64,000 nucleotides of DNA, from contig WRAX01000002.1 in assembly GCA_009779935.1 (NCBI GenBank), positions 52,428 through 116,427 on the forward strand. Reading direction: 5' to 3'. Numbering within the stretch: position 1 is the stretch's first letter; every line of letters starts with the position of its first letter. Below the pieces are notes generated by a model. The model was not told the DNA's origin, did no database searches, and saw only the letters and a program-made list of their open reading frames with translations. The translations under genes were made by a program, and so were the position numbers. The stretch is from Defluviitaleaceae bacterium. GTDB taxonomy: Bacteria; Bacillota; Clostridia; Lachnospirales; WRAX01. This document shows, piece after piece, positions 29,743-39,610 of the stretch.

Positions 29743-29922
29743 GTGGCCGAATTAAAGATTACACTTGTTAAATCCTTAATTGGCACCAAACCGGGGCAAA
29801 GGCTTAACGCCAAGGCTTTGGGATTGGGGAAGGTAAACTCCTCCGTGGTGCAAAAGGACAACCCAGCCATACGTGGCATGATAAAAAAAGTTAGCCACTT
29901 GGTTAAAGTGGAAAATGCGTAA
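29743..29922 (+). CDS. rpmD: 50S ribosomal protein L30
   Basis: 59 aa GTG-start [60 protein letters not shown] ggaggg. Confidence 0.95.
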   Translation: MAELKITLVKSLIGTKPGQRLNAKALGLGKVNSSVVQKDNPAIRGMIKKVSHLVKVENA

Positions 29923-29944
29923 CAATTAACAGGAGGTGAAGAAA

Positions 29945-30385
29945 ATGCAACTGGGTCAACTTAAACCTGCGGAAGGCTCCAAATTCAAAGCCTGGCGCAA
30001 GGGCAGGGGACATGGCAGTGGCAACGGCAAGCTGGCAGGCCGTGGACGGGACGGGCAAAAATCCCGTAGCGGCGGCGGTACACGCCCCCTTTTCGAAGGT
30101 GGACAATTGCCGCTTTTCCGCCGTTTGCCAAAACGTGGCTTCAAAAACAGAAACAGCCTTGATATTGTAACACTAAACATCTATCACCTTAATGTGTTTA
30201 ACGCTGGCGACATCGTGGACATTGATGCCCTAAAATCCAAAGGCTTGGTATCTAATATCAGGGATGGTGTAAAAATTTTAGGCGAAGGCGAGCTTGAAAA
30301 AAAGCTGGATGTTAAGGTGCATTACTTTAGCGAAAGTGCCGTTAAGAAAATTGAAGCAGCAGGCGGCAAGGCAGAGGTGATTTAA
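29945..30385 (+). CDS. rplO: 50S ribosomal protein L15
   Basis: LKPAEGSKFKAWRKGRGHGSGNGKLAGRGRDGQKSRSGGG. Confidence 0.97.
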   Translation: MQLGQLKPAEGSKFKAWRKGRGHGSGNGKLAGRGRDGQKSRSGGGTRPLFEGGQLPLFRRLPKRGFKNRNSLDIVTLNIYHLNVFNAGDIVDIDALKSKGLVSNIRDGVKILGEGELEKKLDVKVHYFSESAVKKIEAAGGKAEVI

Positions 30386-31632
30386 TGTTTAGTACATTTG
30401 CAAATGCTTGGAAGGTTAAAGACATACGCAAAAAGATTTTGTATGTTGCGCTTGTGCTTTTCATTTTCCGCATAGGCTCCTTCATCCCTGTGCCTGGCTT
30501 GGATATTGATATCCTTAGACAAGAGATGGTTGGGGATTTTGGTGTAATTGGTATGCTTGTGGGTGGCGAGCTGGGTACAATATTCGGCATGGGTATTGGA
30601 CCGTATATTACCGCAAGCATTATCATGCAACTACTTACTGTTGCTGTACCTTCCCTTGAACGCATGAAAAAAGAAGGTGCAGAAGGCCGCAAGAAAATTG
30701 ATGCCATAACCCGTTATTTGGCGGTTGGTATGGCGGCTTTTCAAGCGATAGGTATGACATTTTCGTGGAGAAGTATGTTTGTACATCAAAACATCTTTGT
30801 ATATGCGGTGTCTGTACTTACCATGATGGCCGGTACTATGTTTATCCTTTGGCTTGCGGAATTTTTGACGGTTAAAGGTTTTGGACAGGGTACATCCTTT
30901 ATCATTTTTGCTAATATCCTATCAGCTTTGCCGGGGGGCGTTATAACCCTTTACAACGCTTCTTTGGGAAGTGTGTGGAATGCAATTTCCGTTATCATCA
31001 TAATTTTATCTATTGCGTTTATCGTTGCGTTTGTTGTTTTGATGAACGAAGGACAAAGGAAGCTGCCCGTACAATATTCCAAAAAAATGGTGGGACGACA
31101 GATGTTTGGCGGCCAATCCTCCTTTATACCTATAAAGGTTAGCGTTGGCGGCGTTTTACCACTCATCTTCGCCATGTCTATTTTGGGGGTTTTTGGGCAA
31201 GCACTTATGTTCTTCCCTGATTCGGAATGGCTGGCGAATGCATCTGCTTTCTTTAATATGTCCAGCTGGACGGGTGCGCCAATTTATATTGTATTAATTT
31301 TTGCCTTTACTTTCTTCTACGCCTCGTTTAGCATCAATACCAACGAAATGGCGGAAAACTTGAAGAAAAACGGCGGCTTTATCCCTGGCATCAGGCCGGG
31401 CAAGCCCACCAGCGATTATATTCAGCGCACTGTTAGCCGCATGTCTTGGATTGGTGCTTCTTTCCTTGCTGCAATCGCTATGATACCTATTGCGCTGGAA
31501 TGGATTTTTGGTATACCTGTGGGCTTTGGCGGTACATCTGCCATCATCGTTGTAAGCGTTGCGCTAAAAATCATCAAAGACTTGGAAGCGCAACTTCTTA
31601 TGCGTAACTACAAGGGCTTCTTGTCCAATTAA
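30385..31632 (+). CDS. secY: Preprotein translocase subunit SecY
   Basis: FRIGSFIPVPGLD; GFIPGIRPGKPTSDYI; operon position. Confidence 0.98.
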   Translation: MFSTFANAWKVKDIRKKILYVALVLFIFRIGSFIPVPGLDIDILRQEMVGDFGVIGMLVGGELGTIFGMGIGPYITASIIMQLLTVAVPSLERMKKEGAEGRKKIDAITRYLAVGMAAFQAIGMTFSWRSMFVHQNIFVYAVSVLTMMAGTMFILWLAEFLTVKGFGQGTSFIIFANILSALPGGVITLYNASLGSVWNAISVIIIILSIAFIVAFVVLMNEGQRKLPVQYSKKMVGRQMFGGQSSFIPIKVSVGGVLPLIFAMSILGVFGQALMFFPDSEWLANASAFFNMSSWTGAPIYIVLIFAFTFFYASFSINTNEMAENLKKNGGFIPGIRPGKPTSDYIQRTVSRMSWIGASFLAAIAMIPIALEWIFGIPVGFGGTSAIIVVSVALKIIKDLEAQLLMRNYKGFLSN

Positions 31633-31643
31633 TAGGGGGACTT

Positions 31644-32297
31644 ATGAGAATTGTAATCTTAGGGCCATCGGGTGCCGGCAAAGGCACCCAGGCCCAAGCC
31701 CTAACCAAACATTTTGGGCTAAAGCATATTTCCACCGGCGACATTTTAAGGGAAGAAACCAAAAAAGAATCTGCCATTTGCCGTGCGGTTAAGCGGCTTA
31801 TGGATAGGGGCGATTTGGTGCCTGATGAGCTGATGTTATCCATTGTGGAAGGCATAGCCGCTGAAGAGGACCACTTTATCCTTGACGGCTTTCCCCGCAC
31901 CTTCTCCCAATCCCTTGCTTTGGATGCTATTTGCAAGCGTATTGGTGCGCCAATTGACATTGCCATTAGTTTTTCCGTGCCGGATAATGAAATTATACAA
32001 CGCATTGTTGGCCGCCTTGTTTGCCCAAAATGCACGGCAATGTTCCATATCCATTTTTTGCCGCCAAAGGCTGAGGGTATCTGCGATAATTGTGGTGCGG
32101 AGTTGATACAGCGTGTGGATGACACTGTAGATACAGTAAAGCGCCGCTTGCAACTTTATCACGACCTTACAGCACCCGTTGTGGATTTTTACCGCCGCTC
32201 GGGGATACTTTTGGATATTAACGGGCAAGGGGATGCACACGAAATAACAAAAGATTTGATTAAGGTGTTGGAAGAAAAAGGCTTGGAGAAAAGGTAA
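31644..32297 (+). CDS. adk: Adenylate kinase (zinc-binding lid)
   Basis: IVILGPSGAGKGTQA; FILDGFPRTFSQ; CPKC...CDNC lid. Confidence 0.98.
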   Translation: MRIVILGPSGAGKGTQAQALTKHFGLKHISTGDILREETKKESAICRAVKRLMDRGDLVPDELMLSIVEGIAAEEDHFILDGFPRTFSQSLALDAICKRIGAPIDIAISFSVPDNEIIQRIVGRLVCPKCTAMFHIHFLPPKAEGICDNCGAELIQRVDDTVDTVKRRLQLYHDLTAPVVDFYRRSGILLDINGQGDAHEITKDLIKVLEEKGLEKR

Positions 32298-32299
32298 AC

Positions 32300-33052
32300 A
32301 TGTCAATAATCCTTAAAAATGCGGCACAAGTGGAAAAAATGCGAAAAGCCAGCCGTGTTGTGATTGAGGCTTTTGAGCTTTTGGAAAGCATCATAGCCCC
32401 GGGCATAACCACCCGGGAGATGGACAATGCGGTTGAAAAATTTATTAAAATGAATGGCGCACGCCCCAGTTTTAAGAATTATCGGGGTTTCCCCAAATCC
32501 GCCTGTATATCTGTTAATGAGCAGGTTATACATGGCATACCCGGCTCCCGTAAATTAGCCGAGGGGGATATTGTCAGCATTGACATTGGTGCGTATAAAG
32601 ACGGATACCACGGGGATGCTGCCCGCACCTTTGCCGTTGGCAAAATTTCTGATGATGCCCAGCGGTTGATTGATGTAACACGCCAAAGTTTTTTTGAAGG
32701 TATGAAATATGCCAAACAAGGACATTTTCTGTTTGACATTTCCGGAGCCATTCAGGAATATGTTGAAAGACAGGGCATGTCCATTGTGCGGGAATTTGTT
32801 GGCCATGGCGTTGGTGCTGCATTGCACGAAGCCCCCGAAATACCTAATTTTAGGGAAAAAAAGCGGGGCCCAAGGTTGCAGGCGGGCATGACCCTTGCCA
32901 TCGAACCCATGGTAAACCAAGGCACCCACGAAGTGGTTATTTTGGAGGATGAGTGGACAGTGATAACGGCGGACAAGAAATTATCTGCCCATTACGAAAA
33001 CACAGTACTCATCACCGATGGGGAGCCTGAAATTTTGACATTGGGTAATTAA
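32300..33052 (+). CDS. map: Type I methionyl aminopeptidase
   Basis: NEQVIHGIPGSRKLAEGDIVSIDIGAYKDGYHGDAARTF; GHGVGAALHEAPEIPNF. Confidence 0.97.
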   Translation: MSIILKNAAQVEKMRKASRVVIEAFELLESIIAPGITTREMDNAVEKFIKMNGARPSFKNYRGFPKSACISVNEQVIHGIPGSRKLAEGDIVSIDIGAYKDGYHGDAARTFAVGKISDDAQRLIDVTRQSFFEGMKYAKQGHFLFDISGAIQEYVERQGMSIVREFVGHGVGAALHEAPEIPNFREKKRGPRLQAGMTLAIEPMVNQGTHEVVILEDEWTVITADKKLSAHYENTVLITDGEPEILTLGN

Positions 33053-33053
33053 A

Positions 33054-33344
33054 ATGGATTTACAAATTGGTCAAATTGTTTTTTCAAAAGCCGGCAAAGA
33101 TAGGGGTTGTGCCTTTATAGTTGTTGGCGTGGATAGTGAGAAAGGCAGTGAATATGCCCTTTTGGTGGATGGCAAAAGCAGGCGGGTGGAAAACCCCAAA
33201 CGCAAGAAAGCCAAGCATCTGCAACCCACAAACATAGTGGATGCGGGGATTGTTCAGCTTATCACAAGCCAAACCCAGTTAAAGGATGCGGATTTTCGAA
33301 CTGCCCTTAAAAGGTGGAATAAGGAGGAATGTTCTCATGGCTAA
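33054..33344 (+). CDS. KOW-domain RNA-binding protein (L14e-like)
   Basis: [27 protein letters not shown]...[24 protein letters not shown]; between map and infA. Confidence 0.88.
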   Translation: MDLQIGQIVFSKAGKDRGCAFIVVGVDSEKGSEYALLVDGKSRRVENPKRKKAKHLQPTNIVDAGIVQLITSQTQLKDADFRTALKRWNKEECSHG

Positions 33345-33555
33345 AGACGGCGGTATTGAGGTTGAGGGTATTGTTGTGGAGAAGCTTCCCAACGCCACTT
33401 TTAAGGTGGAGCTGGAAAACAAGCATATCATAACCGCCCATATATCCGGTAAATTAAGGATGAACTTTATTAGAATTATCCCCGGCGATAAAGTGCTGGT
33501 GGAGATGAGCCCTTACGACCTGACCAAAGGACGTATTATTTGGCGGGATAAGTAG
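33337..33555 (+). CDS. infA: Translation initiation factor IF-1
   Basis: [53 protein letters not shown]. Confidence 0.98.
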   Translation: MAKDGGIEVEGIVVEKLPNATFKVELENKHIITAHISGKLRMNFIRIIPGDKVLVEMSPYDLTKGRIIWRDK

Positions 33556-33592
33556 GGAGATAGCAGGCTGGCTGGATATACAGACGTTACGA

Positions 33593-33672
33593 TTCAAAAT
33601 CAGCCGAAGCGAGCAATAAAATGCAATACTTCAATGCGTTTTATTGTGCAGCCTGAGGTTGACTTTTGAACG
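33593..33672 (+). other. Hairpin-rich intergenic insert between infA and rpmJ
   Basis: GCAATAAAATGCA...TGCGTTTTATTGTGC inner stem and TTCAAAATCA...TGACTTTTGAA outer stem. Confidence 0.5.
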
Positions 33673-33687
33673 AAACATCTATACATT
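33659..33687 (+). promoter_or_regulatory. Candidate internal promoter ahead of rpmJ-rpsM-rpsK-rpsD-rpoA-rplQ
   Basis: TTGACT (33659-33664) - N17 - TACATT (33682-33687). Confidence 0.45.
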
Positions 33688-33720
33688 CGGCATCGGCTAC
33701 GGTATAAGAGGAGGATTACC

Positions 33721-33834
33721 ATGAAGGTTAGACCATCGGTAAAACCCATGTGTGAAAAATGTAAAATTATCAGAAGAAAAGGCGCTGTGCGTGTTATTTG
33801 TGAAAATCCCAAGCACAAGCAAAGACAAGGATAA
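33721..33834 (+). CDS. rpmJ: 50S ribosomal protein L36
   Basis: [37 protein letters not shown]. Confidence 0.98.
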   Translation: MKVRPSVKPMCEKCKIIRRKGAVRVICENPKHKQRQG

Positions 33835-33845
33835 GGAGGTAAGAC

Positions 33846-34214
33846 ATGGCTCGTATTGCTGGAGTGGACCTGCCCCGTGAAAAACGGGTGGAAATTGGGC
33901 TTACTTACATTTATGGCATTGGGCGTTCGTCCGCCGGTAAGTTGCTTAACATTGCTGGCGTAAGCCCCGACACCCGTGTGCGGGATTTGACGGATGACCA
34001 AGTTGCAAAAATCCGTGAGGCCATTGAGAAAAACCAAGTGGTTGAGGGTGACTTGCGACGTGAAATTGCCCTTAATATTAAAAGACTTACAGAAATTAGT
34101 TGTTATAGAGGTATTCGCCATCGTCGTGGTTTGCCTGTGCGTGGGCAGCGTACCAAAACCAATGCCCGCACCAGAAAAGGCCCAAGGCGTACCGTTGCCA
34201 ATAAGAAGAAGTAG
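33846..34214 (+). CDS. rpsM: 30S ribosomal protein S13
   Basis: [46 protein letters not shown]. Confidence 0.98.
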   Translation: MARIAGVDLPREKRVEIGLTYIYGIGRSSAGKLLNIAGVSPDTRVRDLTDDQVAKIREAIEKNQVVEGDLRREIALNIKRLTEISCYRGIRHRRGLPVRGQRTKTNARTRKGPRRTVANKKK

Positions 34215-34231
34215 AGGAGGAGTGTCGCTTA

Positions 34232-34633
34232 ATGTCTAAACGTGTGGTAAAAAAGGGAACAACCCGCCGCCGCCGTGAAAAAAAGGTGGTAAACTTCGGG
34301 CAAGCCCATATACAAGCAACATTTAACAACACCATTGTAACCATTACCGATGCCAACGGCAACGCCCTTTGCTGGGCAAGTGCCGGGGGGCTGGGATTTA
34401 GGGGCTCTCGCAAATCTACCCCATATGCGGCCCAGCTTGCGGCGGATTCGGCTGCAAATGCAGCTAAGGAATTTGGCTTAAAGTCGGTAGAAGTTTTTGT
34501 AAAAGGCCCCGGCGGCGGCCGTGAGGCGGCAATACGTGCATTGTCAGCAGCGGGATTGGAAGTATCCATGATTAAGGATGTTACGCCTGTTCCCCATAAT
34601 GGTTGCAGGCCGCCAAAAAGACGTAGAATCTAA
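34232..34633 (+). CDS. rpsK: 30S ribosomal protein S11
   Basis: [38 protein letters not shown]. Confidence 0.98.
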   Translation: MSKRVVKKGTTRRRREKKVVNFGQAHIQATFNNTIVTITDANGNALCWASAGGLGFRGSRKSTPYAAQLAADSAANAAKEFGLKSVEVFVKGPGGGREAAIRALSAAGLEVSMIKDVTPVPHNGCRPPKRRRI

Positions 34634-34655
34634 TGAGAGTGGAGGTATAGTATAG

Positions 34656-35252
34656 ATGGCAATTGATAGAACACCCGTAATGAAGCGTTCTCGCAGCCTC
34701 GGCATCGAAGCATCCTTCACTGGGTCCAGCAAAAAAAGCAAGAAGAAGCCGCCAATGAGCCGCAAAAAGGTAAGCGAATATGGCGCACAAATGAAAGAGA
34801 AGCAAAAAGCCAAATTCTGCTACGGCGTTTTGGAGAAGCAGTTCCGTGGGTATTATGACAGGGCATCCAACATGCGCACAGGTATTACAGGCGAAAACCT
34901 ATTAATGCTTTTGGAGCATCGCTTGGATAATGTGGTGTATCGCCTTGGCCTTGCCCGCACCCGCATGGAAGCCCGTCAACTGGTAAGCCACAAGCTTATC
35001 ACCGTAAATGGCAGGAAGGTGAATATCCCATCTTTCCACACCAAGCCCGGTGATGTGGTGGAGGTTTCCCAGTCCCGCAAGGAATCTGTGCGGTTTAAGG
35101 ACATTGTTGCCGCAACAGGCGGCAGAAGGGTGGAAAGTTGGCTGGAAGCTGATGCTGCCAATCTTAAAGGCAGAATTATTACCAGCCCAACTAGGGAGCA
35201 AATTGACACGCCTGTGAATGAAACCTTTATCGTGGAGCTATACTCTAAATAA
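34656..35252 (+). CDS. rpsD: 30S ribosomal protein S4
   Basis: RLDNVVYRLGLARTRMEARQLVSHKLITVNGRKVNIPSF. Confidence 0.98.
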   Translation: MAIDRTPVMKRSRSLGIEASFTGSSKKSKKKPPMSRKKVSEYGAQMKEKQKAKFCYGVLEKQFRGYYDRASNMRTGITGENLLMLLEHRLDNVVYRLGLARTRMEARQLVSHKLITVNGRKVNIPSFHTKPGDVVEVSQSRKESVRFKDIVAATGGRRVESWLEADAANLKGRIITSPTREQIDTPVNETFIVELYSK

Positions 35253-35301
35253 GAATTGGTAGCTATTGACAAAATATTATATTTAGAGGGAGGTTTACGT
35301 T

Positions 35302-36261
35302 TTGGTTGGATTTCAAAAGCCTCATATAGACATTGCAGAAATAAGCAGGGATGGTGCATATGGCCGCTTTGTTGTGGAACCCTTGGAGCGTGGCTATGCT
35401 ACAACCCTTGGCAACTCTTTGCGCCGTATATTGCTGTCGTCCCTGCCGGGCACTGCAATTTCCAATATTAAGTTTGATGGTGTTTTACATGAATTTAGCG
35501 TTATCGAAGGTGTTAAAGAGGATGTTTGCGAAATTATCCTTAACCTTAAAGATGTTGCCATAAAAAACACATCGTCCAGTGATGAGCCCAAGACGGCTTA
35601 TATTGATATTAGCGGCGATGGGGTGCTTACCGCCGGCGATATTAAATCCGATCCGGACATAGAAATACTAAACCCCGACTTGCACATAGCCACCCTATCC
35701 GGTAAAGATGCCCGCATTTATGCGGAAATCACCATTACTAACGGCAGGGGATATGATGGTGCTGAAAAAAATAAAAAGCACGGCACGGGCATTGGTGTTA
35801 TCCCTATGGATTCCCTTTACACCCCTGTTAAGCGGGTTAACTTTCAAGTGGAAAACACCCGTGTGGGGCAGGTTACAGATTTTGATAAACTAGTGTTGGA
35901 AGTGTGGACCAACGGCACAATCAGTCCGGACGAGGCCGTGTCCCTTGGTGCCAAAATTTTCAGCGAGCACCTTAATCTGTTTATCAACCTTAGCGAAAAC
36001 GCCAAAGAAACCGTCATCATCCAAGAAAAAGAGGACAACAACAAGGAAAAAGCCTTGGAACTGTCCATTGAGGAGATGGATTTGTCCGTACGCAGCTACA
36101 ACTGCTTAAAGCGGGCGGGCATAAATACCGTTGGCGACTTAGTTGCAAAAACCGAAGACGAAATGATAAAAGTGCGCAATTTGGGTCGCAAGTCTTTGGA
36201 AGAGGTGCTAAAACGCCTTGATGACTTTGGGCTTGCCCTGCGCCCTAACGAGGAAGTTTAA
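35302..36261 (+). CDS. rpoA: DNA-directed RNA polymerase subunit alpha
   Basis: [29 protein letters not shown]-terminal [21 protein letters not shown] start. Confidence 0.98.
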   Translation: MVGFQKPHIDIAEISRDGAYGRFVVEPLERGYATTLGNSLRRILLSSLPGTAISNIKFDGVLHEFSVIEGVKEDVCEIILNLKDVAIKNTSSSDEPKTAYIDISGDGVLTAGDIKSDPDIEILNPDLHIATLSGKDARIYAEITITNGRGYDGAEKNKKHGTGIGVIPMDSLYTPVKRVNFQVENTRVGQVTDFDKLVLEVWTNGTISPDEAVSLGAKIFSEHLNLFINLSENAKETVIIQEKEDNNKEKALELSIEEMDLSVRSYNCLKRAGINTVGDLVAKTEDEMIKVRNLGRKSLEEVLKRLDDFGLALRPNEEV

Positions 36262-36313
36262 CCACCATAGCAACACGTAATTTTAGTAATTTACCGACGA
36301 AGGAGGTATAAAA

Positions 36314-36850
36314 ATGCCTGGCTATAGAAAACTTGGCCGCACATCCTCCCAGAGGAAGGCCATGCTGCGCAACCTTGCCACAAACCTGCTGTACCACGGG
36401 CGCATCAAAACCACCGAAACCCGTGCAAAAGAGGTGCGCAAGGTGGCAGAAAAACTTATAACCCTTGCAATTGCAGAAAAGGACAACTTTACAGAAGTTT
36501 CCAAAACCTTCAAAGTGCCGAAAAAAGATGCAGAAGGCAAGCGTGTTAAAGAAGATAAAAACGGCAAGCGTGTAACCGTGTATGATACGGAAGAGCGCAC
36601 AGTTAAAGTAGATAACCCATCCCGCCTTAACGCCCGCCGCAAAATGCTTGCAACCCTGTACCCTGTGACAGAGGTGCCGGTAGATGGGCGCAAAAAGCGT
36701 AGCCTATCCAAGCCCGTAAACATGCCTGAAAAGCTGTTTAACGAAATTGCCCCTAAATACGAGGATCGCAAAGGCGGCTACACCCGTATAATCAAAATTG
36801 GCAAGCGTAAGGGCGATAATGCGGAAGAAGTTTATATTGAACTGGTATAA
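36314..36850 (+). CDS. rplQ: 50S ribosomal protein L17 (extended form)
   Basis: [39 protein letters not shown]. Confidence 0.97.
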   Translation: MPGYRKLGRTSSQRKAMLRNLATNLLYHGRIKTTETRAKEVRKVAEKLITLAIAEKDNFTEVSKTFKVPKKDAEGKRVKEDKNGKRVTVYDTEERTVKVDNPSRLNARRKMLATLYPVTEVPVDGRKKRSLSKPVNMPEKLFNEIAPKYEDRKGGYTRIIKIGKRKGDNAEEVYIELV

Positions 36851-36883
36851 CCCACAAACCCTGCCATTTGGTGGGGTTTTTAC
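36811..36883. repeat. Direct repeat copy 1 (authentic rplQ 3' end plus terminator)
   Basis: gggcgataatgcggaagaagtttatattgaactggtataacccacaaaccctgccatttggtggggtttttac; matches 38550..38620 with ~6 mismatches and one 1-nt gap. Confidence 0.9.
36858..36881 (+). terminator. Intrinsic terminator of the alpha operon
   Basis: accCTGCCAtttGGTGGGGTTTTT. Confidence 0.75.
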
Positions 36884-36908
36884 TTGCAAAAATTTATGAA
36901 GGTTTTGG

Positions 36909-36938
36909 TTGACAAAGCGGCGGCCTGCAATATATAAT
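36909..36938 (+). promoter_or_regulatory. Sigma-A-type promoter
   Basis: TTGACA - N18 - TATAAT. Confidence 0.75.
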
Positions 36939-37118
36939 GACTATGCAAGTGGTAAATAAATAGGTTGAAAAATGTCTAAATTTTTTTCCTTGATATATAT
37001 GTATATATATGATACAATTAGATTGCGGTTAAGTGAATATGAGTGTGCACACAACCTTTACTCCGCCAGCGCAACCACAAGGTTGCTAAAATTACATCAG
37101 TGATAGGAGGAATTTGAA

Positions 37119-37675
37119 ATGAAGAAAATGAGAAGTGCTTTTATGGCTGTTTTGGCTATTGTGATGTTGTTTATGGCAATGCCTGTTGGCGCATCTACAA
37201 TTGTTAGTGAAGAGTTTTTTGACATTATTAATTTAGAAGACTTTTTAGAAAATGACAACTTTTCAATTCTATCCATAACGCCCGTATACTACTTGGACCA
37301 TGATGGTGTAGAAGGAAGAACCATTGCCCATGATGTTGTATGGGGAGGCGTACATCCAACTCGGGATATACCTTTTCACAGAACCCATGTTCTCGCGGGA
37401 TACCTTATAGGCACAGGGCAGAGAGTAGATTGGGCGGGCGAGCGAATCTCGATATTCTTAGGGGGCACAATCAGACTTAACGCCAACGGAACTACAGATT
37501 ATTAAACCTAACAATGGTGTTGCTCCCGGAGGCTCATGGGCATGCCGGCGTTAGTTTTCACAACCAACATGTTAGGCACGACCCTAATGATATTAGATAT
37601 GTTGTAGGCGGCTTCAATCCTCGAACCGAAGCAATTGATTTTCGTACATACAATTTTAGAATTAGGGTTATTTAA
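37119..37675 (+). pseudogene. Secreted protein gene, probably frameshifted (128 aa ORF 37119-37505 followed by a continuing frame 37514-37675)
   Basis: Signal peptide MRSAFMAVLAIVMLFMAMPVGAS; SD ataggagg; downstream frame MVLLPEAHGHAGVSFHNQHVRHDPNDIRYVVGGFNPRTEAIDFRTYNFRIRVI* appears to be the lost C-terminus. Confidence 0.5.
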
Positions 37676-37747
37676 TCTTATGCCATATAATTAAATTAAA
37701 ATTAGGAGTGTGACTAATGTTGTTATTAACCATAGGGTGTTTTAAGC

Positions 37748-38533
37748 ATGAGTAGAAGCAATAGCAAATTTCTTATCATTGTCTTCGGTTTAGCGGCTCT
37801 TCTTGTTAGCTTAACGGGATGCGCTTTGAATGAACCCGAAGACAAGCAAGAGTACCCCACGTTTTCAAGCGTGGTGTGGGAATTTGAATCAATAACTGAC
37901 GAAATTAGCCCCGAAGCAATTACATATGAAGAGGCCGCACTAATACTTGCACAATATATCGAGACCCATTTTGGACGAAGTGCAGGCGACTTGGTGGTGT
38001 TGGTACAATTTACTAATGAGAGCTGGCAAAAGCGAAGAGAAGGCGAATTTTGGAGGCTAATGATTTCCACCACCTTTACAGCCATACATTTTAATGAAGT
38101 TATCTATTTTGCTGAGGTAGACGCAATAACTGGCGGGGTTAGGTTTGTGCAGTTACAAGGACAACTTCTTAGTGAATTTCCTGAGAGAGGCTTCAACCCC
38201 TTTCGTGCAGCAGGAGAGTCGATACCGTGGTGGGATGGTCGCTTTACTTTTGATGAGATGGTGAATAGCGAAAATGTGTTCAAATTACAACAGCAGGATT
38301 TTGTGGATGACTTTCTAAGTATAACTGTGAATTTAGCTGATATTAAGGGTGAGGCGCATGAGGGGCGCCTTAACCTTTTGTGTGCTGATACTGGCGAAGT
38401 GATACCCGTAGTGGTGCGTGGCATGGATACGGGTATCACGAGAATAATTTATAGCAGAATTAATCGAGAAGATGGGACGATAGTTGCTGATTTTGGAATG
38501 GGTGTTTTGGTTGGAGTGCACCCGCCAAATTAA
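37748..38533 (+). CDS. Putative lipoprotein of unknown function
   Basis: Signal peptide with lipobox LVSLTGC; 261 aa. Confidence 0.75.
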   Translation: MSRSNSKFLIIVFGLAALLVSLTGCALNEPEDKQEYPTFSSVVWEFESITDEISPEAITYEEAALILAQYIETHFGRSAGDLVVLVQFTNESWQKRREGEFWRLMISTTFTAIHFNEVIYFAEVDAITGGVRFVQLQGQLLSEFPERGFNPFRAAGESIPWWDGRFTFDEMVNSENVFKLQQQDFVDDFLSITVNLADIKGEAHEGRLNLLCADTGEVIPVVVRGMDTGITRIIYSRINREDGTIVADFGMGVLVGVHPPN

Positions 38534-38549
38534 AAAGACGAGAACTGCT

Positions 38550-38620
38550 GGGCAATAATGCGTAAGAAGTTTATATTGAATTGGTATAACCCACAACCCT
38601 GCCATTTGGCGGGTTTTTTA
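38550..38620. repeat. Direct repeat copy 2 (vestigial rplQ 3' end plus terminator)
   Basis: gggcaataatgcgtaagaagtttatattgaattggtataacccacaaccctgccatttggcgggttttttat; GAA to TAA nonsense relative to rplQ. Confidence 0.9.
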
Positions 38621-38760
38621 TTGGTAAATCTTGTTAAGCTTTTTATTGACTTGGAAGCCCCGCTGTGACCATATAAGCATAGATGATGCTAAAGATAGGA
38701 GTGTGTTTGCAGCTGCCCGGTAAGACAGAAGAAGCACCTACTTTTCGAGTATCCACAATC

Positions 38761-39064
38761 CCACTATTTGGGCGAGGAGCATAATAATGCACGCCATAAC
38801 CGGTGAAGTTGATCGTGTTTGGGCGGCATGGCTTTTACCTCGTACGGCGATGCCTTTCGATTCATTGGCATAACATTCCAAGTGGAGGTGGCAAAACCGC
38901 ACTAACCTATGTACGCATGCATATGAGGTGATTCTCGTGCCGGTTATCGGCATGGACAGACCTTGCAAGGGCTAATTTTGAAGCAATTTGGAAAGATGAT
39001 ATTAGTGAAGTTGCTGTTTTTTCAAGGGGCGAAAGCATGAGAACTTATGCAGGGATACATTAAG
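38761..39064 (+). pseudogene. Decayed coding remnants
   Basis: Short protein-like frames such as MAFTSYGDAFRFIGITFQVEVAKPH* (38828-38905) and NFEAIWKDDISEVAVFSRGESMRTYAGIH* (ending ~39063), no intact gene. Confidence 0.35.
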
Positions 39065-39065
39065 C

Positions 39066-39100
39066 AAAAAACCGCAACTTGGGTTGTGGGGATTTTTTTA
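39066..39100 (+). terminator. Intrinsic terminator
   Basis: aaaaaCCGCAACttggGTTGTGGggaTTTTTTT. Confidence 0.7.
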
Positions 39101-39109
39101 TTTTTTGCT

Positions 39110-39140
39110 TGACAAAAGTTGGCTGGTGGGTGTATAATAT
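39110..39140 (+). promoter_or_regulatory. Sigma-A promoter upstream of the sodA leader
   Basis: TTGACA - N18 - TATAAT (tttgcTTGACAaaagttggctggtgggtgTATAATa). Confidence 0.8.
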
Positions 39141-39144
39141 AAAT

Positions 39145-39610
39145 ACCATCTTATCCGAGTGGATAGGTAAGAATTAAATTGTAGATTTCTTCTAATTTGC
39201 ATGTGAGCTCGCTTTTTAACATGCCCGGTTTATGCGGGTGCTGCGCTACAACACGTAGTAAGTGTGCAGGGTGGTTTGCATAATCCAAAGGAATCTTGCA
39301 CTGTCATGCTCTTGTTCTTTATGCAATCAATGGAGTGGCTTGGGGCGGTTGCCCCTGCAAAATTGCCCCCGGCGGCGCATTTTACATGCCTTATACTATA
39401 TAGTTATTGCGCCAAAGCATAGAGGGCAGGACTGCATAGTAGAATATAGGGTGAAGGTGCGTATATTTTCCCTTATACTTTGGTTAGTTATTTCGCTAAG
39501 TTTTAGGATATCATTTAGGCATCCCATGCATTCCGAAAGGCGATGTTCCACATAAATACCCCTCCTTAGGCAAGCATAGCATGGGATGGGACTTGAATAC
39601 AATAAAAATT
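39145..39610 (+). ncRNA. Putative long structured 5' leader or independent ncRNA upstream of sodA
   Basis: No convincing ORF; many local stems incl. GGGGCggttGCCCC, GGCGCA..TGCGCC, and CATCCCATGC (39520-39529)/GCATGGGATG (39579-39588). Confidence 0.4.

Noticed and set aside
36314-36850. L17 longer than the E. coli protein (178 aa)
   Set aside because: Extended L17 forms are familiar in Clostridia; core N-terminus is intact, so not treated as novel.
39145-39400. Tempting assignment of the sodA upstream region as T-box, SRP RNA, RNase P RNA or tmRNA
   Set aside because: Diagnostic sequences (TGGNACCGCG, GGTGCTGT...GGAAGCAGC, P4 helix motifs, tRNA-like ends) were not found; left as unclassified.
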